Source: Armatimonadota bacterium (GTDB lineage: Bacteria; Armatimonadota; JAAZEB01). From it: a stretch of 9,050 nucleotides of DNA. The position numbers and the translations under genes were made by a program. Below are positions 5,690 through 9,050 of this stretch, piece by piece; position 1 is the first letter of the stretch; the number at the start of each line of letters is the position of its first letter. The DNA lies in assembly GCA_012841485.1 (NCBI GenBank), contig DUUU01000288.1:1-9050 (forward strand), given 5' to 3'. Under the pieces are notes generated by a model. That model had not been told where the DNA came from and did not search any database. It saw nothing but the letters and a program-made list of their open reading frames with translations.

Positions 5690-6442
5690 CTAGAAATGGA
5701 ACTGGCGCGATACGCCCACGGCGGTGCCCCCCGAGGGGGGATCCTCCCGACGCATCAGGAAGTCGCGGTTGCTCACGACCAGACGGCCTGCCATGTAGCC
5801 GACCAACGCCCCGACAAGGACATCGCTTGGGTAGTGTGCGCCGAGGCGCACCCGCCCGAACGCGACTGCGCTCGCCGCTCCGTAGAAGGCCGGGGAGGCT
5901 TTGGGATAGAGATCGGCCAGCACGGTCGCCCAGGCGAATGCGTTGGACGTGTGGCCCGACGGGAAGGAGCGTCCGTCGGCAGCACGGGGGCCAACGATGC
6001 GGGTTTGGGCATCTCCGAAACGTTCGGCTGGGCGCTTGCGCGCCACGAGCCCCTTCAGCCCCTCGGTGGCGAGGGCACTGGAAGCCAGCGCGGCCGCGGT
6101 GAGAACACCCGCGTCGCGCAGCTGCTTGTTGTCCTCCATCCGGCCCCAGGCATAGAGGCCGAGGGGGATGGCGATTGCCGTGCGGTCCCCGAGCGGCATG
6201 ATGGAGAGCAAGAGGGGGTCGAGGGCATCTTTATGCCCGGGCTTTAGATTGATGGCGCGAAAGAGCCGCGCGTCGAGGTCACGCGCTTCCGTAGAGGGAG
6301 CGGTGGCCTCGATGGCGAGCGATGCGGAGGGATCCTCGAACTCGCCCGCGGCTTGCACCGGGGCTTGAGCCAGCATCAGAGCGATCGCCAGGATCCACCC
6401 CCGCGAGTGTATCGTGCGCCGATGAGCGCGTCGGAGTGGCAC
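5690..6442 (-). CDS. Exported PAP2-family phosphatase
   Basis: A 250-aa PAP2 (type 2 phosphatidic acid phosphatase) superfamily protein. The three active-site motifs are complete: K-x6-RP (K130 to R137-P138, KGLVARKRP), PSGH (161-164, catalytic H164) and R-x5-H-x3-D (R197, H203, D207; GRVRLGAHYPSD). The family dephosphorylates lipid or isoprenoid pyrophosphates, for example undecaprenyl pyrophosphate; the substrate here is unknown. The N-terminus is a basic region, a hydrophobic core WILAIALMLAQAP and a likely signal-peptidase site after VQA (residue 31), so the protein is exported. Hydrophobic segments follow around 88-100, 111-126, 185-196 and 208-223. It ends in RQFHF with a terminal Phe, resembling outer-membrane C-termini, though the rest is not a beta-barrel. 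The GTG start at 6442 has a good GGAGG 5 nt upstream; extending to an ATG at 6871 would run over the promoter and the divergent gene. Confidence 0.9.
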   Translation of the reverse strand: MPLRRAHRRTIHSRGWILAIALMLAQAPVQAAGEFEDPSASLAIEATAPSTEARDLDARLFRAINLKPGHKDALDPLLLSIMPLGDRTAIAIPLGLYAWGRMEDNKQLRDAGVLTAAALASSALATEGLKGLVARKRPAERFGDAQTRIVGPRAADGRSFPSGHTSNAFAWATVLADLYPKASPAFYGAASAVAFGRVRLGAHYPSDVLVGALVGYMAGRLVVSNRDFLMRREDPPSGGTAVGVSRQFHF

Positions 6443-6752
6443 CTTATCCTCCGTGTCATGCGAGCCAGTGTGCCGCTGGCCCTTGGCGGCGCGGGGCGCG
6501 CCTGGCCACTCAGCACATTCGTATGATACCACACTGCCCCGAGGATGGCAACCCGTGGACCGCCGTCCGGGTGGGGCTTGGGCTCGCGCCTGGGCCGACT
6601 CCTGTTGGCTTCTTTTGTGCAGCCGACTCTGTTCGCGTGGAGCCGAGGTGTGCCACCGAGCGTGTCGCGCGGCGCGCGGCGCGCCGCCCGTGCGTTTAGT
6701 GGATTCGACACCGGGGTAACTCCGGACCAAGCAACAAGGAGGGAGAGCTGTC
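6443..6752. other. 310-bp divergent intergenic region
   Basis: It separates the PAP2 gene (minus) from the small 83-aa gene (plus). It holds the PAP2 promoter and leader on the left. On the right is a GC-rich dyad, GGCGCG-CGG-CGCGCC (6671-6685). No convincing plus-strand promoter was found; the best pair, TTGGCT (6605) and TCTGTT 17 bp later, is weak. No RNA gene was recognised. Confidence 0.5.
6523..6551 (-). promoter_or_regulatory. sigma70-type promoter of the PAP2 gene
   Basis: On the minus strand TTGCCA (6551-6546, 5/6) is followed by a 17-bp spacer and TATCAT (6528-6523, 5/6). The predicted start near 6516 leaves a leader of about 74 nt before the GTG at 6442. Confidence 0.65.
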
Positions 6753-7004
6753 ATGCAATTGGATGCGCCGATTCTGGATACGACAGTCGAGGATGCGGTA
6801 GAAGCACCCGAGACGACGATCCCGGAGGTGGATCCGCTGGTCGAGACGAAGAAGGCGGCCGAAATGGTCAAGCTGATCGACCTGCATCTGGACTACGAGC
6901 GCCAGAGCCGCATTCCTCTCTCTATGGATGAGCTGACACCGAGGCGGCTTTGCCCGGAACAACGCGTGGACCTGGTGACGGATCTGTACGCTGTCACCCA
7001 CTGA
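6753..7004 (+). CDS. Small acidic protein of unknown function (83 aa)
   Basis: I do not recognise a family. The ATG at 6753 is preceded by a strong AAGGAGGGAG ribosome-binding site with about 8 nt spacing, the best argument that this is a real gene. The N-terminal half is very acidic and rich in Val, Thr and Pro (DTTVEDAVEAPETTIPEVDP), so probably disordered. A likely helix follows (ETKKAAEMVKLIDLHLDYER), then a short C-terminal region with one Cys (DELTPRRLCPEQRVDLVTDL). There is no signal peptide or membrane segment. It lies on the same strand as the next small gene and dnaA. Base and codon use is like the neighbours. It could be a small adaptor or regulatory protein; no function is proposed. 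Confidence 0.65.
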   Translation: MQLDAPILDTTVEDAVEAPETTIPEVDPLVETKKAAEMVKLIDLHLDYERQSRIPLSMDELTPRRLCPEQRVDLVTDLYAVTH

Positions 7005-7018
7005 ATGGGGGAAAAGGT

Positions 7019-7046
7019 GCTCCGACAAAGGAGCCTGTTGCAGGCT
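7019..7046 (+). terminator. Overlapping alternative hairpins after the 83-aa gene
   Basis: GCTCC (7019-7023) pairs with GGAGC (7030-7034), loop GACAAA. AGCCTG (7032-7037) pairs with CAGGCT (7041-7046), loop TTG. The two stems share bases 7032-7034 and cannot form together. No U-tract follows, so terminator or attenuator function is tentative. Confidence 0.3.
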
Positions 7047-7196
7047 GCCCCGACCGGCAGCGTGGGAGGGCGGGCGGCGCCGGCCTGGGAGCGGGCCCGC
7101 CCGCCTGGCCCGAACGCTTTCCCTAGGCTAGGCGGATGCGGGTGTCACGCCCGCGCGGCCAGCAAGGCAGCCTGCTTCTTCTTGAGAGGCGCAGGC
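7040..7196 (+). other. Structured leader candidate before the 90-aa gene
   Basis: Between the two small genes the RNA can form GGGCGGGC (7068-7075) with GCCCGCCC (7095-7102), an 8-bp stem. A 10-bp long-range helix joins GCAGGCTGCC (7040-7049) and GGCAGCCTGC (7166-7175). The 3' arm of that helix can instead pair locally, GCCTGC (7170-7175) with GCAGGC (7191-7196), placing the SD-like GAGAGG (7184-7189) in the loop. The pairings are read directly; any regulatory role is inference. Confidence 0.35.
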
Positions 7197-7201
7197 AGAC
7201 A

Positions 7202-7474
7202 ATGAAGAAAGTTCATCGCTCGGTACCGGATGTGCCCCAGGCTGTCGCCGATCAGGGGGCGGATATTCTGGAGCGTTACTTCAACCGCTACGGGGTGACG
7301 CGAGCGACCCACCTGCCCGAGCCCGCCAAAATCGAGATGATGCGCGAGCTGCGCGCCTTCTACTCGGTGGAGCTGCCCCAAGGCTGGCTGGAGAAGGCCA
7401 GGCAACGCGCCCAGCAGCGTGCCTGGTGGCAGCGCATGGCGATCTGGTTCCGTGAAGCCCTGGGTCTCGAATAG
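7202..7474 (+). CDS. Small protein of unknown function upstream of dnaA (90 aa)
   Basis: I do not recognise a family. From the ATG at 7202 the protein is 90 aa, soluble and mostly helical. It has a basic start (MKKVHRS), a stretch ADILERYFNRYGVTRATHLPEPAK, a helix IEMMRELRAFYSVELP and a Trp/Arg/Gln-rich C-terminal helix (ARQRAQQRAWWQRMAIWFREAL) that looks amphipathic and could bind membrane or a partner. The SD-like GAGAGG at 7184-7189 is 12 nt from this ATG, rather far. An in-frame ATG at 7136 would add 22 residues of low-complexity Arg/Leu sequence inside the structured leader and has no proper spacing to a ribosome-binding site, so the shorter form is preferred. It may be cotranscribed with the 83-aa gene, and it ends 215 nt before dnaA. 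Confidence 0.62.
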   Translation: MKKVHRSVPDVPQAVADQGADILERYFNRYGVTRATHLPEPAKIEMMRELRAFYSVELPQGWLEKARQRAQQRAWWQRMAIWFREALGLE

Positions 7475-7501
7475 GGCCCCAGGGCCTCCGGTTCCCTTTT
7501 T
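7475..7501 (+). terminator. Possible terminator between the 90-aa gene and dnaA
   Basis: Just after the stop, GGCC (7475-7478) can pair with GGCC (7483-7486). Alternatively AGGG (7481-7484) pairs with CCCT (7494-7497) directly before a run of five T (7497-7501). The stems are short but the T-run and position fit a weak Rho-independent terminator. Confidence 0.4.
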
Positions 7502-7593
7502 GCCACTCCCCCAATTCCCCCCAGAATCGCGCGAGGGCGCGTCCCGCTTAGGATCTCCCTCCAGGCCCGCCCCTCCCACCCATTCGCTGGATG

Positions 7594-7602
7594 TGCTATA
7601 AT
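7594..7602 (+). promoter_or_regulatory. Extended -10 promoter of dnaA
   Basis: TGCTATAAT (7594-7602) is a perfect extended -10 element (TGn plus TATAAT). The expected -35 position (about 7574-7579) is poor, which is common for extended -10 promoters. A start near 7609 gives a leader of about 80 nt. CTATCCTCA just downstream (near 7632-7642) matches a DnaA box at only 7/9 positions. Confidence 0.65.
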
Positions 7603-7689
7603 GGACGCACATCGCCCAGTTGCGCTGAACTCCCTATCCTCACGCTGACTGCGCGCCTGGGTCTCTTCCGTCTCTGATCCGGACGTTCT

Positions 7690-9050
7690 ATGACGAAGCA
7701 GTTGCATATTGATGGGTTGTTCGCCAGCGCCGAAGAGCTGTGGGAGAGTGTGCTCACGGCTCTTCACCGCCCGCCGGACAAACGGCTCCAGGACGAGTGC
7801 CTTCAGGGCTCGCGCGCCGTGCGCCTCGAAGATGGAACGCTGGCGGTGGAGGTGACGAACCGCTATTCCCCAGATTTCGTGGAGAAACGGTGCCGCCGCG
7901 CGGTGGAGGAGATCCTGGAACGCCTGGTCGGGAGCACGCTGCCTTTGTGCTTCCGGGCAGGCGCGGAAGCCCCGGAGGGGGCGGATGCGCCGCGGCAGAC
8001 GGGGCGCGCCGCGCCAGCACCCAGGCCGGCCTCTCCTGCCGGACAGCGTCTGAACGCGAAGTACCGCTTCGACACCTTTGCCGTGGGCCAGAGCAACACC
8101 TTGGCATGGCGCGCGGCGATGGCTGTTGCCAGCGCCCCCGCGTCTACCTACAACCCGTTGCTCCTGTGCGGCGGCGTAGGCGTGGGCAAGACCCACCTGC
8201 TCCAAGCGATTGGCCACGAGACAGTCCGGCTTTTCCCCAGCCAACACGTGGTCTACGTCACCGCCGACGCGTTTACGTATGAGTTCGTGACGGCGCTACG
8301 CGAACGGCGCACGGATGCCTTCCGGAAACGCTACCGCGGCGCCGACGTGCTGCTCGTGGATGACCTGCAATTCCTGGCCGGCAAGGAGAGCACGGAGGAG
8401 GAGTTCTTCCTCACCTTCACCGCCGTGCAGGAGGCGGGCAAGCAGATCGTCTGTTGCAGCGACCGCTGCCCGCGCGAGATGCCGCTCCTGCCGGACCGGC
8501 TGCGCTCGCGCCTGGAAAGCGGGCTCATCGTCGAGATCGGCGCGCCCGACTTCGAAACTCGCGTGCAGATCCTCCGCCGCAAGGCCGAGGCAGAGGGGAT
8601 AGCGATCGGCGAAGAGGTGCTCCTTTTCGTGGCCAACCTGATCGAATCCGACGTGCGCGCGCTGGAGGGGGCGCTCATCAAGCTCATCGCCTGCTCGTCG
8701 CTCACGCGCCGACCGCTGACCTGCGCGCTTGCTGAGGAGACGCTCGTGAGCTACGTGGGCCGCAAGAGCTCCTCGGGCGTGACGGTGGAGACGATCCTGC
8801 GTGCCACGTGCGATTTCTACCGCGTGGATGCCAAAGCCGTCAAGAGCAGGCGCCGCGATAAGGGCGTGGTGTTGCCGCGCCAGGTGGCGATGTACCTCTC
8901 GCGGCAGATCACGAACGCGCCACTCGCGGAGATTGGCGAGCGCTTCGGCGGGCGCGACCACTCCACCGTGATCGCGGCGTGCAACAAGATCAAGGGCAGC
9001 CTGGAGAGCGACACGGAGCTCCGCGCCGCGATCGAGGAGATCTCGCGCCG
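7690..9050 (+). CDS. dnaA: Chromosomal replication initiator DnaA, 3' end cut by window edge
   Basis: The frame from the ATG at 7690 is open for 453 codons to the edge. Domain I covers about residues 1-90 and a short Pro/Ala-rich domain II linker lies near 95-118. The AAA+ domain III has Walker A GGVGVGKTHLLQAIG (K167, T168), Walker B VLLVDDLQF (D224, D225), sensor I CCSDR (S257, D258), the arginine-finger region LRSRLESGL (R274) and sensor II VRALEGAL (R323). Domain IV ends with the DnaA signature GGRDHSTV (420-427). DnaA binds oriC boxes and opens the origin using ATP. Some usually conserved positions differ: sensor I SSDRPP is CSDRCP, and the Phe and Trp of SRFEWGL are Leu275 and Ser277. 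An in-frame TGA five codons upstream fixes the ATG start, which lacks a clear Shine-Dalgarno. By length it should end within a few dozen bases beyond the window. Confidence 0.97.
   Translation, partial: MTKQLHIDGLFASAEELWESVLTALHRPPDKRLQDECLQGSRAVRLEDGTLAVEVTNRYSPDFVEKRCRRAVEEILERLVGSTLPLCFRAGAEAPEGADAPRQTGRAAPAPRPASPAGQRLNAKYRFDTFAVGQSNTLAWRAAMAVASAPASTYNPLLLCGGVGVGKTHLLQAIGHETVRLFPSQHVVYVTADAFTYEFVTALRERRTDAFRKRYRGADVLLVDDLQFLAGKESTEEEFFLTFTAVQEAGKQIVCCSDRCPREMPLLPDRLRSRLESGLIVEIGAPDFETRVQILRRKAEAEGIAIGEEVLLFVANLIESDVRALEGALIKLIACSSLTRRPLTCALAEETLVSYVGRKSSSGVTVETILRATCDFYRVDAKAVKSRRRDKGVVLPRQVAMYLSRQITNAPLAEIGERFGGRDHSTVIAACNKIKGSLESDTELRAAIEEISR

Noticed and set aside
6690..6717. tRNA T-arm-like sequence on the minus strand (GGTGTCGAATCC)
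   Set aside because: Only a 3-bp stem around the loop and no acceptor, D-arm or anticodon arm could be placed upstream.
6443..6871. Extension of the PAP2 protein to an ATG at 6871
   Set aside because: It would cover the PAP2 promoter and the divergent 83-aa gene, and the signal peptide directly after the GTG at 6442 marks the true N-terminus.

Overview
The window is a high-GC bacterial chromosome segment with eleven supported protein genes and no recognisable insertion sequence, CRISPR array, tRNA or rRNA. A KDO-8-phosphate phosphatase (kdsC) points to a diderm that makes lipopolysaccharide. A GerW/YtfJ-family protein and a SufR-like regulator in the same stretch are reminiscent of diderm lineages outside the Proteobacteria, such as Armatimonadota. 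That placement is inference and is not proven by the sequence.

Layout. (1) Positions 3088 to 1, minus strand: an envelope-type operon of kdsC, a small UshA-type metallophosphatase and a GT39-like multi-pass membrane glycosyltransferase that runs off the left edge. The last two genes overlap by GTGA. A good sigma70-type promoter (TTGCCC-17 bp-TATAAT) precedes kdsC. (2) Positions 3273-3905, plus strand, divergent from it: a SufR-like winged-helix regulator with C-terminal cysteines and its own promoter (TTTACA-17 bp-TATAAG). The shared intergenic region has operator-like dyads, one of them 7/8 identical to the cyanobacterial SufR site. (3) Positions 5383 to 4016, minus strand: a tightly packed operon of a BON-domain protein, a calcineurin-like phosphoesterase and a GerW/YtfJ-family protein. 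(4) Positions 6442 to 5690, minus strand: an exported PAP2-family phosphatase with its own promoter (TTGCCA-17 bp-TATCAT). (5) Positions 6753-7474, plus strand: two small proteins of unknown function, the second behind a 197-nt leader that can form alternative helices. (6) From 7690, plus strand: dnaA, preceded by an extended -10 promoter and cut by the right edge just after the DnaA signature.

Functionally the left half suggests envelope sugar and phosphate metabolism under possible Fe-S control, and the right end is the start of the dnaA region. The points most worth a second look are the candidate autoregulated divergent promoter pair of the SufR-like gene, the replaced His-Asp dyad in the UshA-type phosphatase, and the switch-like leader before the 90-aa protein.
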